Assembly: GCA_000708835.1 (NCBI GenBank)
Contig: DF236963.1
Location: forward strand, 310,001 to 374,000
Source of the DNA: Klebsormidium nitens
Lineage: Eukaryota > Streptophyta > Klebsormidiophyceae > Klebsormidiales > Klebsormidiaceae
Length of the DNA stretch: 64,000 bases
Direction: 5' to 3'
The position numbers and the translations under genes are program-made. Of this stretch, positions 22,790-36,200 are shown piece by piece. Position 1 is the first letter of the stretch, and each line of letters opens with the position of its first letter. A model generated the notes under the pieces. That model was not told the DNA's origin, made no database searches, and saw only the letters and a program-made list of their open reading frames with translations.

Positions 22790-25693
22790 TCATAAGCCCT
22801 CTTTGCAGTTGCTCAAGACGATTGTTAGTGCTAACCCCGAGTCGTCGACTTTTGTTGACCGACAGCACTGCCACCGATCATGGAGACCAAGTCCTTTAGA
22901 CAAACTACTCGCCGGGGAAGCTTCTCTGATCACTTTCACACGCAAAATGCGAGTTACGTTTGACGCACAGGTTTCATTCTGGTCCCCTAATTCGTTTCTA
23001 GAGTAGAGACTTTCCACCGGCTCGTTCTTTCCAGAGCGGACATCATCGATCCAAAGATCGAAGGGGAGGGCACACGACTTGTTGGCAGCCGGAATCTCAT
23101 CTCGAACGTTGAAAGCAAATTGAGTTCCCCACCCAAAAGGTCTAAAGGTCCGCTCGACCTTCTCCAGATCCCAACCGTTCCAGGCGCCATCCAGTATCCT
23201 CACGGAGTAGCCCCAAGACACTACGATCGTGAAAAGTCTACTTGCATCTATGCAGACTGCCGTCGTCAAAAAATATAGTGGGTCCGCAAGCATGCCACGT
23301 GTCAGCCGCTGAAGGGCCCCAATGTGGGTCAAGTTCGGGAAGACCGGATCCACGCCGAACACGTGGTGCAGAGAGAGGAGGGGCCCAACCGAATAAGCCT
23401 GGAGCAAACCCCTTACGTTGCCTAACACATCAAACTGATGCAAGCCTTTCAGGCGGGTCATCTGCAAGAAGGAGTCACAAAATACTCAGAAGAATGCATC
23501 TTTTGCTGGAGAAAGGTCTCAAATCCACCAGAAGGACGCCTGCCTCGCCAACCTGAGTTCCGGCATAAGAAAGACGAGCGCTACCTGCATATGGAATGCT
23601 ATCTGGGCCGCCAGATTGGGGTTAGCGTTGCGAGTATAAGGATAACTCATTTGCTATGTAGACATGCAACCTGACACTCCGGAAAGCACATATAGAACCA
23701 CGCCAAGAAGTGCAACATTCCCTGAAGTGAACCCCTTATATGACCTGTTCAGTGGGCGTCAATATTTGAGCCTCGACCTATTCGGGTCGATCCTTCCGCA
23801 AACCAGCCGCTTGCTTTTAGAAGCAATACGAGCTTTGAGCAGAGGCCGGGCAAATGCTTAGCAGCTTGGCGATCGATATCAACATCTAAGTTGGCCGTCA
23901 CTTAATTGAACTCGTGTAAAAGCCCCACCTGGACTCCAAGGTCTGCCGCACATCCACCAATACGGGCGTCGCTTCCATAAAGAAAAGCGTAACGTCTGAT
24001 ACAGTCGTCGATTGTTAACGAAAGAGCCCGCGCGAGTGGCCTGCTGACAATGAAGCCAGCCCCCCCAAATGGCATCTCGAATGAATTGTCGTTCATTTGC
24101 CTGACCATCTCAGAGCCCGCCCCAAATAGTAGCATCTGAGTATGGTCGTACCTGCAAAAACGGGGGGGGTCGAAACAAGCGTCAGAAAACTTTAAGGGCT
24201 GCTTTTTTCCAGAAACGCCTTACTGAAGGGTTTCGAGCCAGATTAGAGTGTCGAATTTCGAAAGATGAGAACCTGTGAAAGCTGTGATTCACTTTCGAGA
24301 GGACCCCTTCAAGTCACTTGCTCTATATGATTCCAAACAGTCCATTTTAGAGCCAAGCATGGCTGGTAATACGCGACGGCGTACGTTCAGATCGTCAAGC
24401 TTCAAACCGTAGAAAGAAGTACAGATCCGAAAATTACAACGCCTCAGACTGGTCAAATGAGCATGGCCGTACTAAGATAGCTGTGGGGTTATTACAAAGG
24501 TTCAGCAAGCTGTAATGTTAAGCAAAGCAGATGCTCTCAACAAGGAATCAAGAAGCTCACTTAGACAGTAGCTCCGCAAGCGCCTCCACGTTGAAGACCG
24601 TGTCGTCGTCCCCCATCACGAACCACCAGACCTCAGGCCGATCCAGTCTGTAGGCTTCCGCCACAATCCTTGTGAGCCTGAGAACAGCACGGGGCCCCAC
24701 ATGATAGTACGGAAGAGCGGAAGTATCCTCTGCTATCTTTGCCTCAGGAAGGCCCTCAGACCGCCAGTTGTACCCTTCGATGATGGGGCTATCCAGCCAG
24801 ACATATCCACGTGTCACATTTGGGATCCACCACGTTCGGACAAGTTCCTTGCGTATCAGGTAACCTTTGGAAGAAGAGCCAAGGTTGAAAAGCATGTGCT
24901 GAAGATCTGCAAGCAGACAATATGGGCGACGCTCAGTGACTGCTTCAGAACGGCGAACACAAGTAAATAGGGCAGGAACTCATTGACCTGTGACTAAAAT
25001 CTGCTGGATCAGAATTGCTGCATGGGCCAGCATGAGGGAGGTTGTACATGATGCTCAAGTTACCCGCCAAAGTCACTTACAGCGGTAAAGTCCAGGGGTT
25101 GCTTAAGCTGAACAATAACTTTGAGCTTGAGGAACCCAGACTCTCCACTACAGAGCTACCTGCCAGGACTCACCGGGCCCCTTACTTGTGTTGGAAATCT
25201 GCAGTGCTTGATCAAGACTTAATTCTTAGTTTCTTTCAGAACACAAATGTGTTGGCTTTCAAGTCAGGTCCTTACACCGTCTGACTCACCAATTGTCATG
25301 CCACTTGCTCCAGCAGGCCAATACCTTCACGCTTTTCTCCCCAATGATACTTTCCGAGCACATTGCAGCAAAAAGCAAGTCTGACAGAAACAAGGAATGT
25401 GACGTACATGCTCTTCTCTTCAAGCGCGGTCCTTCAGCTCCTACCAACTTATCATCCCCAGTGGCTGAAAATACCTTTCCCAGACTTGCCCCTAAGGATG
25501 TGTTCCAGCGCTCTGGCTCCAAGCCTACAGCCCGTAGGCTGCTGCTTGCAGCGGTGCTTATTAAAAGTCGCGTGCTTTCGTCGTTTTTCCAAACTAAAAT
25601 TGCACATGCAGCAGCTGCGAGCAAAAGGAGACAACACCCGACGCACCGTGCTGTTTGACCTTTTGAACAGTCCATGCCGCGTGATTGTGTCAC
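22790..25693 (-). CDS. DUF604-type GT31 (Fringe-like) glycosyltransferase, type II membrane protein
   Basis: Well supported exons: 24906-24561, 24151-23929 and 23461-22790 (stop), joined in phase. The first exon near 25693-25375 encodes a short N-terminus (MDCSKGQTARCVGC), an Ala/Leu signal-anchor (LLLLAAAACAILVW) and the start of the stem; its junction to exon 2 is unresolved and an extra exon near 25060-25220 is possible. Exon 2 has KELVRTWWIPNVTRGYVWLD and the metal-binding DDD motif WWFVMGDDDT. Exon 3 has GGAGFIVSRPLARAL and YGSDARIGGCAADLGVQ; exon 4 GLHQFDVLGN and LSLHHVFGVDPVFPN. This order is that of plant DUF604 proteins, presumed Golgi beta-glycosyltransferases. Acceptor sugar unknown. 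The C-terminal 150 residues follow the catalytic domain as in the family. Confidence 0.88.
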
Positions 25694-28200
25694 ATCATAA
25701 AAGCTCCTGGCTTGCTTAGCTTGCTGATTGTTGACGCCGCTTACCTCAAGCTACCATTACTAGCTACATATCGCCTGCGCCACTTTTCCACCTCTACTTC
25801 CATTGGCTTTAATTACAGGCACAGGATCAATAACTGAGAAAGTGGGGATTGTGGGTGTTCAATTTGCAAGAAAATAAATCAACGTCACAGGAGGCTCCTT
25901 GGAACAGGCGCCCCAACGTCGATCTGTTACTAATAAGCACTTCCAAGTTCCAACCTAGGACCTAGGACTAGATACACAGGGCGCCGCTTTTGCATGCAAT
26001 TCAACATTCCACACTGATCCAAATAGCTGATGAAAGAAAGCTGCTCAGAAATATGAATCCAACATTAGATGCGTCGGAAAATTTAGGGAGTACTGTCATC
26101 CAGCCCACGTGGAAATGACGTCACTCGTAGGTGATCGGACGGCCGTCGGCCGGCCTTGTAAAACCCCAGGTACCGTACCGCAGTGGCACTACCCTTTCAT
26201 ACCCGCTACAAAAAGTCGACTACCGGTACCTAGATCCTTTTTGCACCAAGCCAGAAATACCGGTAATGCATTGCGGGTGTCAAAGGGTCGTGCCAGTAGG
26301 TACCTACCGGTACCCGATTTTAACTGCGTAAGGTTGTACCCAGGCAAAGCAGAATGACTTCATGAGTAACTAGTTGTGGGAAAGCTACTGCCGGGCGAAG
26401 CGACACCGGGCGAAAAGTGCCCAGCATGAAAGTCTAAAATGATGCCTTGTCATGCCCGGCCGACGAGGCTCCGGTTAGGTTCCGCAAGATGCGGTTGGCG
26501 AAGACTCAGCGAGCGGGCCTGGTGTCCACCCGCGGCCGCGCTCGCGCGGGCCACCGATCGCCGTCGAGTGACCGTCCACTGATGTTCGGTACGGACGCTC
26601 ATGAGGGTACGCTCATGCCATTTATATCCTGGCCCGGATTTGCCAAACCCACTATTCAGCTAACCCAAGGTGTGCAATTTTTGCGGCTTCAAGTTTTTCT
26701 AAAGGCTTTTGCAAGGCACCAAAAAAATCCACTTCCCCTCTGGATAGAGCATACCTAAGACAGTCCAGAGATCCAGACGAGGCCTTGCATGTGTCAAACG
26801 TGTGTCACACAATGCAGGAAGAAGAAGGAGATAGAACTCCGCTCATGAGGGTACGTCCCGTCACTAGTGACCACTTCGAACTTGAACGCGTGCACACCCG
26901 CGGGAATCGCGCATAAAACGTGGGAATGTTCAGCGATTGTAAGTACCGTGGCGTCCTATTGTGAATTCCATGCATGCACAACCGATTCAATAACAAGTTC
27001 ACCCTCAACGGACCACCGTCCAATAAGGGACCCGCCAATTCATGATCCACGCAACTATTGCCGAGTCTGCAGCAAGGAATCATCAAATACGTACAATAAC
27101 TCATTGATCTCAAACGTTCGAGTGCCAAAGCTCTGGCCCACGCAGGATGGCCGTCTTATATACATTCGATTAGATTTTTAAGTCACATAGATGTCGAATG
27201 CACGGATGACCAACTTATCACACCCGTACCCCATGGCGCCATCCAGATGCTCAATGACACATATCGGGGTCACTAGCTCTTTGACAAGAAAGGACGTCCG
27301 TTTCTCCAACCGATTGCACGGGATCTATAGCTGTATGACCAGAACTAGTGCCTCCACGACTACACCGAGTTTATGTCGACCACGGAGTCACCTACAGTGC
27401 CTGATCGGTACCATGTGCAAATGAGGACAAAGGCCCATGCATGTCCTGGTCGTGTTGAATTCAACGTCGCAATCTTGCACCATGACCTTTCTTCTAAACA
27501 ATTTATGTTATTGGAAATGAGGAATACAGACAAGTGCTTCAATCCGTGTAATCAAGCATCAATCGCTTGAATCCATTGTTGGAAGGGCCCAAATGTATCT
27601 GTCTCAACGTGTATTGACAGCTCCCACTACGAGTAGCGACCCTTGCTAAGTTGCCCAACCCACTTCAGGCTGTTATAGGCAAGCTGCATTGACCACACCC
27701 GACCAAAATGTACAACCTCAACCTTCGACAATTGTCTAGTCAAACCATTGAAAACAGCTCTCTAAGCAGTGTCAATTTAGTCTTTGTACAGACCCCTCTA
27801 AGAAGAAAAGGCTCTCGTCTGTTTGCAATGGGCGTGACTTATCGAGCGGAAAAGGGGCGTGCGTTTCAATCCTGAAGTCCTGCCAGCCAAACGCCCCTTA
27901 CACTACCTAAAGCGTTGCAAGCGGATGCGTGCATTCTGTCCATGTCCCGACCAGAAGGCTTGCTTGCCCAGGGTCCGGCTATCAATTGTGCGAGCTCAAC
28001 ACCACAAACTACGAGAAGCACCAGCCCAAAAGCCGGGATGTTTCTGCGCACTTAGTCATCCATTTGACTATCCATCTTGTTCCTTGCACCTTTTAAAAGA
28101 GCCTGGACCAGTCACACCTCTAGATTGCATCCGCTTGTTCTCCAATTAGCCTCCAAACATATTCATGCCGCTGTAGCAGCACAACAACAAAGCTTCCTGC
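25694..28200. other. Intergenic between the GT31 5' end and the FYR gene 3' end
   Basis: About 2.5 kb without a supported gene; promoter of the GT31 gene lies at its left side. It holds the foldback element at 26169-26314. A 15-16-bp block CGCTCATGAGGGTACG occurs near 26596 and again near 26840. Remaining ORFs show no codon bias. Confidence 0.45.
26169..26314. repeat. Imperfect foldback (inverted repeat) element rich in GGTACC/TACCGGTA
   Basis: The left arm (GGTACCGTACCGCAG, TGGCACTACCCTTTCATACC) pairs with the right arm (GGTGTCAAAGGGTCGTGCCA, then GTAGGTACCTACCGGTACC). About 40 bp per arm with mismatches and a small offset. The 55-bp loop also contains TACCGGTACC. It resembles a small MITE or hairpin; no clear target-site duplication was found. 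Confidence 0.65.
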
Positions 28201-31200
28201 CTAACCCGACGACGGAAAAGCACTGAACAGCGTCGCCCACGCCATCTCGTCCCCCGGCAGCAACTCATCATCCCCCTCGTCTTCGCCCGGTAACAGCCAC
28301 AAGGGCTCCAGCGGGTCCGCCGGCCTCGGCGCTGTGCCCGGTAACCCAGGACCGACCGCGGAAGCGCTCCACGGCATCTCGGATTTGCTGCCCAGAAACG
28401 GCGACCGCGCTCCGCCTCCTGCGGCCGCACTTGTGACGAGGCCAGTCCAGCTGCGGCTGACCCTGGTCTTCTTTACCGGCTTGGCGTGTGCGTCGGGGTA
28501 CATCCAGGCGGCGATGTCGTCGGGGGTAAGGCCGGGGAAATCGTGAGGCGACAAGTCAAGGCCGACGTCCGAGCCGTCGTCGCCCAGTTCGGAGCCCAGG
28601 TGCTCCCAACCTGAAAACATTTACGAGTTCAGGACTCGGCAGTCAAACCCGATGTATCGCTCTGAAAACCGGGGGTTTGCATAAGCCGGAATCTGTACCT
28701 TGTGAAGTTAAGAAGCAGACCAAAAGAAGACGTCTGAAACACCGATCAAGCACCTTGCGATCCCCCTCGCTCATCACGGTCACCTGAGAAGGGCCTGCGG
28801 TGGGCGCTCCGCTTTTTCCCTCACTGCTGGCTTACAGAACTTGCCCGGCTGGGTTTGGTCCGAAACCTATCCCACAGCTTGTTCCGAGATGCGGTCAAGC
28901 CATCAGAACAAGGTTTAACTCTCCGATATTTTTAACGCTGACTCGCTCAAACAAAACGCTGGGTGCAACCAGACAATCACTCAGGTTGGTAGTAACGAAG
29001 TCACGCTCGTCCCCTCAGGGACACCGGCTTGGTTTCGCAAAACAATGCGTCGAAGTCGACGACGATCGAAGATGAGAGCTGCCTTGCCGAGGCGTCTCCA
29101 GGAGGAAAGACAACGCGCTGGCCTGAGTTTCAAAAGCAGGAGATGCAACAATAATGGTACCTGAGATGGACACGTCATCGTCCAAGGGGGATCCCCCGAA
29201 CCTGTCCGCCTTGCGCCAGCTGTTGCTTGAAGCGGTGGTGGAGGCCGGCGACTCCCCGGGGGAGCGGTTCCGCATGGGCACGTTGGGCTCGTACTGCTGC
29301 ATCCTGCGAGAAGCACGAGAATGGAAGTCAGCACCGTGCCGTCGACTACTTGGAAAGCTACTCGAGGTCTCTTGGGAGCAAGATAGTAGGAACTTGAATG
29401 TTAATGATTGTCAGCGCAAGATTTTCTGACCAATTAAGACAAGGTTGAAACGCCGTGTGCGAAGTCATTTTCTGCGAGAATGCGGCCACCCGTTTCACCC
29501 GTCTTCGAGATCAATTGAGCAGTTTGCTCGATCACAAACGGAGCGGTGATCCATCCTTTGAATGGATCTGCGGTAAGATGCATTGTCGGCGATCGATGCT
29601 TTAAAACGAAATGCAAAACAAATTTTTCTCTGAGCCTACTTTCATTGCACAGCGACTAGGCTCTTGTTCGAAATACGTCGCACATGCCGACCAGACAGAG
29701 TCATCAAGACCAGGCTGCAAGAGTCGCTCACTTGTACTTCTCGCACCGAACTGCTCCAGGCAGCTCCTGCAGCAGCCGTGCCACCGTCGGGTTTGCAAAC
29801 CCGAAATACTCGGGGCCTGCGGCAATGGGTGGCGCACTTTTAGTAACGCGTGACTCGATTTCGCATGTTAAGGTTTCCAGTCAACAGGCTTCTGTTGCTT
29901 GCAACGCAGACTGTGAGCGAATTATATCAGAGGATCCGTTTCAAAGCCATGCAAAGAAGTCGAAGCGCCGAGGTAGATGTCAGAAGAAAAGTGTTCCGTG
30001 CGAGGGTGCTGCGTCAGTTAGAACAACCGGAGACCGACGCTATTCGAGCAATTTTCTGATTGATGATCCAAGTACGGGCTCTGCAACGTCGATTTATCCA
30101 GTCTGCCTGCAACGAAAGGCTCTGCTCTGCGGTTGGCACAACCTGGAGCAGTCCAGCCATTGGCGAACCTACCAGAAACGTTTGCGAACGTCTTCTTGCC
30201 CCCCTCGTCCATGCGGGTCATAGTGACCTGCTTCACCACGGACGTCCAGACAGCGGTAGCGGACACGCCCACGATCGGCTCGTCCGGGTCGTCCTCTGCA
30301 GTATAGACCGAATTTCATCAGCAGACTCTCCGCAGCCAAAGCAACACGCGCTTTTGAAGACGCACCTCGAGATCGATGGGGGACGGAGCAGACTGCGGAA
30401 GCGATTCACAACAACCTTTGCCGTTCTGACAAACAGCGAAAACAAACTCACAGAACGCAGAAACGCCGAGCTCACTTTATGGCACGGCGTCTGTGGTCGT
30501 GGGGAGTGGCCGAGTTTGAGACGTCTTTCAAGGCGCAATATCCTGATCTTGCAAAGACACAAGGCTCTGCCTCCTGGCTGTAGATGCATCTTCTCGGCCT
30601 CAGCTTTCCTTGAATGAAATGGTTGAGTTGATGGTAACAGCATACCAGCCGTTAGGCGGAACTCAGGAGCGGCGCCTCCGTCTAGGATCTCGCAACAGTA
30701 CTGGATGCGCTTGTCCGGCTGCTTCATGCTGGCGTATGAGCGCATGCTCTTGAAACCTACGGGCCTGCGGGAGGGACAAAGACTTGATTCATTTTCGAAC
30801 TCCTTGTGAGCAGATTGGAATATGAGGGGTCAGTGCGTGCTGTATGTACCACCAAGCAGACGGCTTGTACGCACAAGCTGTCTCTCGAAGGGGGGGAGGA
30901 TCTGGGACAAATGCAAGAAGGAAATGGACGAAAGCCTTCAAGGTGACGTAAGGATACCGACAGGAATTCCGAAAGTGAGCCTCGATCAGTACTAAAGAGA
31001 ACCAAGAATCGTCAAGCATTACAATCAAGCGGCTTCATTGCTCTGTCCCGAATGGCGCAGCGACGATGGTACCACAAACGTTCACAATACGTACGAACTC
31101 AACACCCTTTCGCATACACGTGGTAAGGAACAAGAGTTGAAGCAATCGAGTCGAGAGGGCCTGCAGAAATCTCCGCTTCGACATTATTGGAACCAAACAG

Positions 31201-33102
31201 GAGGACCTTTGCTCGAATGTTTCAGCGCCACAACGACCGCAAAAGAAAGTGAACGCAGACTCGAGCATCTCACCACAAATACTTGTCGCTGTGGAAGGTC
31301 TGTCTGTCCGCCACGATCCTCCCCAGGCTAAACACCGTGAGACTGGGTCCCACTTTGACGGGCAAGATGGGGCGACCTCCCTGATCCCTAGGCACCTCCT
31401 CGCACCGCCTCCGCTTGTTGATGTGAGAGTGGCTCTTGCGTCGGTCGAGTGATCTGGCAGGCGAGGGGGGCGGACAGCAGTGCCGGACTGCATCAGTAAA
31501 AAGGAGCTTGTCTTAGCAAGCATTTAAGCGCATGCACGTGCCAGCAGTGACCCTAAGCGGGGGAAGCAGGAACTGGATACTTGGAATACCATAACAGGCG
31601 TAAGCAGGGCGGAAAACGAGTACACCAAGCCGTTTGGCCTGCCTTCCCTTGCTGGCGCAGCGCTCTACAGCAACAGCCGCTGCTCGCGTGGACTCCCCAC
31701 TTCCACTAGGACCACTGATCGCGCAACATACACTCGTCATCTCACTAGATGCTTCGTTAACCCTTATGACTTCAACGTCCCTGTCCGTTGACCAGTAGAC
31801 TGGTGCTTTCAACCTTCGGATGAAATCTTTGAACAAGTTTGGATGAGATCCTGAATAAGTTTGGTTGACTTAGTCGTGGATGGGTACAGTCGAAAACCAG
31901 TCCTGGCAACCGCGACTCACACTGCTCCGGCATCTGGCGGAAGTCGATGGCCTGCGCCAGCTGGCGGTGCGCATCGGAGCTGTTCTTGAAGAGGCGCGAC
32001 ATCTCCCAGAGCTCCTTCCAGAGCGAGCGGTACACCTCCTGTCGTGCCTTCGGCGACTCTGCCAGCCTGCACAGAGAAACCTCCGACACTGTCAGGACAG
32101 GCCTATGATATCCCCTTCAGTGAACAAGTTGCCTACGATTGGAGTGAAGGCCTGGTCAGATGCAACCACACTTTGACGCTAGATCCTGGACGCTAGACTT
32201 TGACGTGCATACGCCCCACTTCGAGCCTCCACGAAGCACTGGGTTACCAGTAGAGTCTTCGTACAAGCTTCGCTTCTGCGACTTTGAAACCAGGGAGTCT
32301 CTGCGTGAGTCCGATCATAACCATTTGCAATCTATAGAAGACACACGCTGCGGGAAAGAAGAAACGTCAAAGTGACCGACTTTCAGCTAGCTCCTCAGCC
32401 ATCAAGGACGAGATGAGCCAAAAGGCACTCAGAAGGGTACCAATAACTCTCACAACGTACACAATAGAAAAGGAACGGATGATCAGAGCTCCAAACAACA
32501 CATGCTTCCACCTAGCCTCAAGAAAGTATCCTGCAAAGCTTATGGAGCAAAGGGCCTGACCTTGGCAGCAGCTTGTGGTCGTTTGCCTGCGTGCACTCCC
32601 ACAGCTTGCGAATGCACTTCTCCGCCCGGCACGCCTTGTCCCTGTCCAGGTCGTCCCCAAGGAACGCCCGGGTAATCGGCCTAAGAAGCGCTGCCAGCTC
32701 AGCGCTCTGCTGCAGGGGGGACCCCAGGATTGATTGCGCCTCGGTAGCCATGGACGATGGGTTAGGGATAACCAGGGGTTTGGGGAGGAAAGCCCGAGTA
32801 AACTCGGTGGGCTTGGGGGTTTTGAAGCTGTCCATTCGAGGGAGAGCTGGGGAACTTCGGTCAGGGACTGACACACTCAGGTGGTGGTACAGCTGGGAGG
32901 GGCTGGGTGAAGGGGAGGGAACGTCACGCACTCGCTTCCGGCTCGTTTCGCTGTCCTGACGGGCCAAGGAACCGGGCACGGGGGTCGGTGCAACGACATT
33001 GGCACTGCAGGATGAAACGAAGGGGTTTGGAGGAGTGATTCGACCTGTGGCTGCAAGTGTCAAAGTGCTGCATAGTATATCCTCGAAGTCGGAATGTTGC
33101 AT
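28201..33102 (-). CDS. FYRN/FYRC-domain nuclear protein (TBRG1-like)
   Basis: Eight exons in phase: 33102-32561, 32066-31921, 31487-31274, 30764-30646, 30295-30173, 29816-29732, 29303-29161, 28610-28201 (stop), 593 residues. FYRN: RPILPVKVGPSLTVFSLGRI, then across an intron W|PVGFKSMRSYASM. FYRC: ILDGGAAPEFRLTAEDDPDE, VWTSVVKQV, then SGPEYFGFANPTVARLLQEL. The split codons at each junction (W, E, G, K) restore the domain, which fixes the exon limits. FYR domains bind chromatin regulators (MLL, JMJ, TBRG1 families), so a nuclear chromatin role is inferred. The N-terminal exon is Ser/Pro-rich with a basic SRKRVRD; the C-terminal exon is acidic and aromatic (DFPGLTPDDIAAWMYP), like an activation region. 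Start M at 33102 (MQHSDFEDIL) is inferred; the upstream gene stops at 33293. Confidence 0.8.
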
Positions 33103-33292
33103 CTGATCCTTTTGTAACAAGTCAACACATGTTCCCCTTGCAGAGACTGGCCTTGCACGAATCAAACAAACACTGTTGCATTGTCGTCAGTATCCTTTTG
33201 AAGAGAGAATCTGTACAAGCAGAAGATGACACGGAAAATGCCGAAGTCTGCTTGAAAAGAAAAGAAGTTCGTAACCATGTATGGCACTCGAC

Positions 33293-36200
33293 TTACCGAG
33301 CTCTTTTCTCCCGGGGCGTGCATTCCGCCACCTCCTCCCCCCAGCCAAGCCAGGCGGCCCCCTGCAGTTGGTGCAACCAAAGCCGCCCCTCCTGCCAGGT
33401 GAGCATGTGAGTAGCACAGGGGAGGGGCTTCTTCAGACCCCCAGCTACGCGCCTGACCGGCAGCTTCAGCAGGGGGTTGGATAGCACAGCCAAGCCGCCC
33501 CCCACGAGATGGCTGACCAGGTTTCTGGTTGGCATTGCCAAGGGGCGCTCTGGCACGGCAGCGTGAGACACAGCGCAGGGAAGGATGGGGACAAGGCTGC
33601 TGGCGTTGCCCCCGGACTTGGATGCAAGGGTGAGCTGGATTAGGCGCGTCTTCTTTTCTTCAACATCACTGTCTGCAGAGGGAAAGGAAACATGATCAGT
33701 TAGGCAACAAGGGTTGTCCTCTTTTCGACAATGTCACCGTTTAGATTAGGAGCTTGCTGTTGATTGAGTAGCAGAATTGGCAAGGAGATGTATGTCCACC
33801 AATCCAGTAGGAGGAAGCTCAGTTTACTTGGGAAAGGGGCTGGGGCGTTCTGTTCTTGAAGCCCTTTATTTTTGAGAAACTTGACGAGCAGAAAGTTGGA
33901 GACTGGCAAAAAGCGAGCAGGAACTGTGACCAAGACTGAAGATACAAGAGCAATGAGCACGATGTGCAGACTGAAAAGGTTTCTCAGACGCTTTTGCCCT
34001 GATCTCAGAGTTTCATGTCAAATCTGCATTCATGTGAAACAAGGAAAAGACACTGCACAGAAGTGTTGGTCTATGGCAGCTTACCAGTAGAAGAGCCCGA
34101 ACCGCTGGGGGTGCGATGCCTTTCCCCCAGCGTAGGTGACAAATCATTGTCACGTCTGACAATAATGCTGATACTGGCACTCGCCTCCCTTTCCTGCATT
34201 CAAAAGTCTTACTACTCTTTCGCCCTGGACACCAGGATATATTGTAGTAGAGATACTCCTAGCAACAGCTCTTGTGCCATGGGGAGAAAGCTGAACGAAA
34301 TGAAGCACAGAATGACAGGAGGACCGCACGATGTGACAGAGGATAGGCAATCTCAGCAGAACATGTCAATAGTACGTCCCTGGAAGCGCAAGCTCGCAAC
34401 TACTTGATGAGCAGCTCGTCATACCCAGCAGTCAATCCTAGATACTTCAGAATGGGGCACCTCACCTGGTTGAGCGGGCTAATCACAATGGTGCACAGGT
34501 CGAGGTGCAGGTGCGCCATACTCCTGAGGCAGGGCGCAACAAGTGCCGCCGTCAAGGTAATCTTCTTAATGCCAATTGGCCCCGCAGCTGAAGCAGCCAT
34601 CTCCACCTTGCCAAATGCGCTCCCGTCTTGCAACGCTGCCTCATCCTCTGCGCTATTCTCGGGGTCCCCCATCAAGCGTGGGGCCTGCTTGCTTCCCTCG
34701 CCAGGGAGAATACTGAGCACATTAACTTCGCAGCTGGCTAAGCTTGAGTGCGGGTCTACCGTTCTGCCCGCTTCAAGCAGCAGCTTGCTGATCAAGTCAG
34801 GAGAAAGCGAGCCCTGGTCTGCCTGTATGAGGATAATCTGGCCGCTAACAGGCTCTGCTTCCCCCACAGACGAAGCGCCAGAGCTTGTATAGGCCACGTT
34901 GCAAAGGCTCGCCCCCAACTGCGCAGGAGCTGACGCCGTGCGTTGCTCAACCAACTTGCTGCTTGACTCAACCGGCCTCCCATACCGTGACTCCAAGCAG
35001 TCTTCTTGCAAACCACACCCTTCTAAGGCCCTGTTCAGCTGGGAACTACCTTGGCTACCCTGAGATGCTCGGCTGTTCCTAGATGTGCTCCTCTCAAGCC
35101 CCTTTTTCTCGGTGCCTGCGCTCATCTCTCGCTCGCTGCCCTGCTCAGAGCCACTGGAATGCTGCGGCTCCAGCAGCGCGAGCAATGCTTCTTCTAAGGA
35201 GCCTTTGATGTCTGCTGAGGCTGGAACAGTCTGCTGAGGGGAGCTAGCAAGGCCGTCCACAACCTGCAAGAAATAAGTGCCAGTGTTGGACCGTTTGCCT
35301 TTCCCAAATTTGCTAAGTTCTGTTGAATGCTTTCCCAGATTCTCAGTCTTCTCAAGCCGAGAGAAAAGGTAACTTATAGCATACAATACGCATCCTGAAA
35401 TGCAAGCATATACGACCAGGCTGTCATACAAGGGACAGATACTGATGGAGGTTGCAAATTGACATTCTTCTGGTCAGAAAGACCCGCAGCCATTGAGACC
35501 TTTGGCTGCTTTGCTGGCCCTTTTGACCGGATGCTGGATGAACATTGATTATCCTGCTGAGTGCTTGCATCAGGTTCTTGTCTTGGGGACTCAGGCTGGC
35601 ATAAATCCTAGGGAGGAATCTTGACAGTCACGATGAATTGATATACTTACTGCTTGCAATGACTGGTCCCCAGACCTCCAGCTTGTAATCCTCTCTGGCA
35701 ACTCTCCAGCTCTGAAAACGCAAAGCTGCAGCATGGAAGCATCAGAGGTAAGAATCAGAATAGCTGCCAGTATGTTGCATCAACTTTAACTCTATTACTC
35801 ATGAAACAAGGAACAGGACAGAGCTCTAAGCCTCTCAATAGCCTTATAGAATTTGCCTAACGCTGAGTGAGAGATCCAGCTTGTTGATCCAGGCAGGACT
35901 TAGCCCAAACAAAGAAGATGACTGCCCCTTCCAACTCGAAATTTTGATAGTAAGAAGCTTTCCCTTACATTATGCTTCTCAGATTTCAATGAGAAGAAGA
36001 TCCGGACATAGTCCAGCATGGCGGCATTGCATTCGGTGAGGATGGTCTTCTGGAGCGCAAATCCAAGGGTACCTGGAAGAATGGAGTTTTAGTCCCATGC
36101 CCCTTGAACCCCATTGAGCAATCTTCCAACACCAGCATCATTCAAGAATGTACTTGATCAGCAGAATTACAGCACTGTGAGGCGTACCTGGGTCACTTCT

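Noticed and set aside
26590-26856. CGCTCATGAGGGTACG twice, 245 bp apart
   Set aside because: Too short, with no further flanking similarity, to call a repeat element.
33297-33297. Splice donor CTCG|GTAAGT joining the unrecognised gene to the FYR gene
   Set aside because: Joining it to the acceptor before 33050 breaks the reading phase, while reading on gives a natural TAA and the FYR exon has its own ATG at 33102. Not fully excluded.
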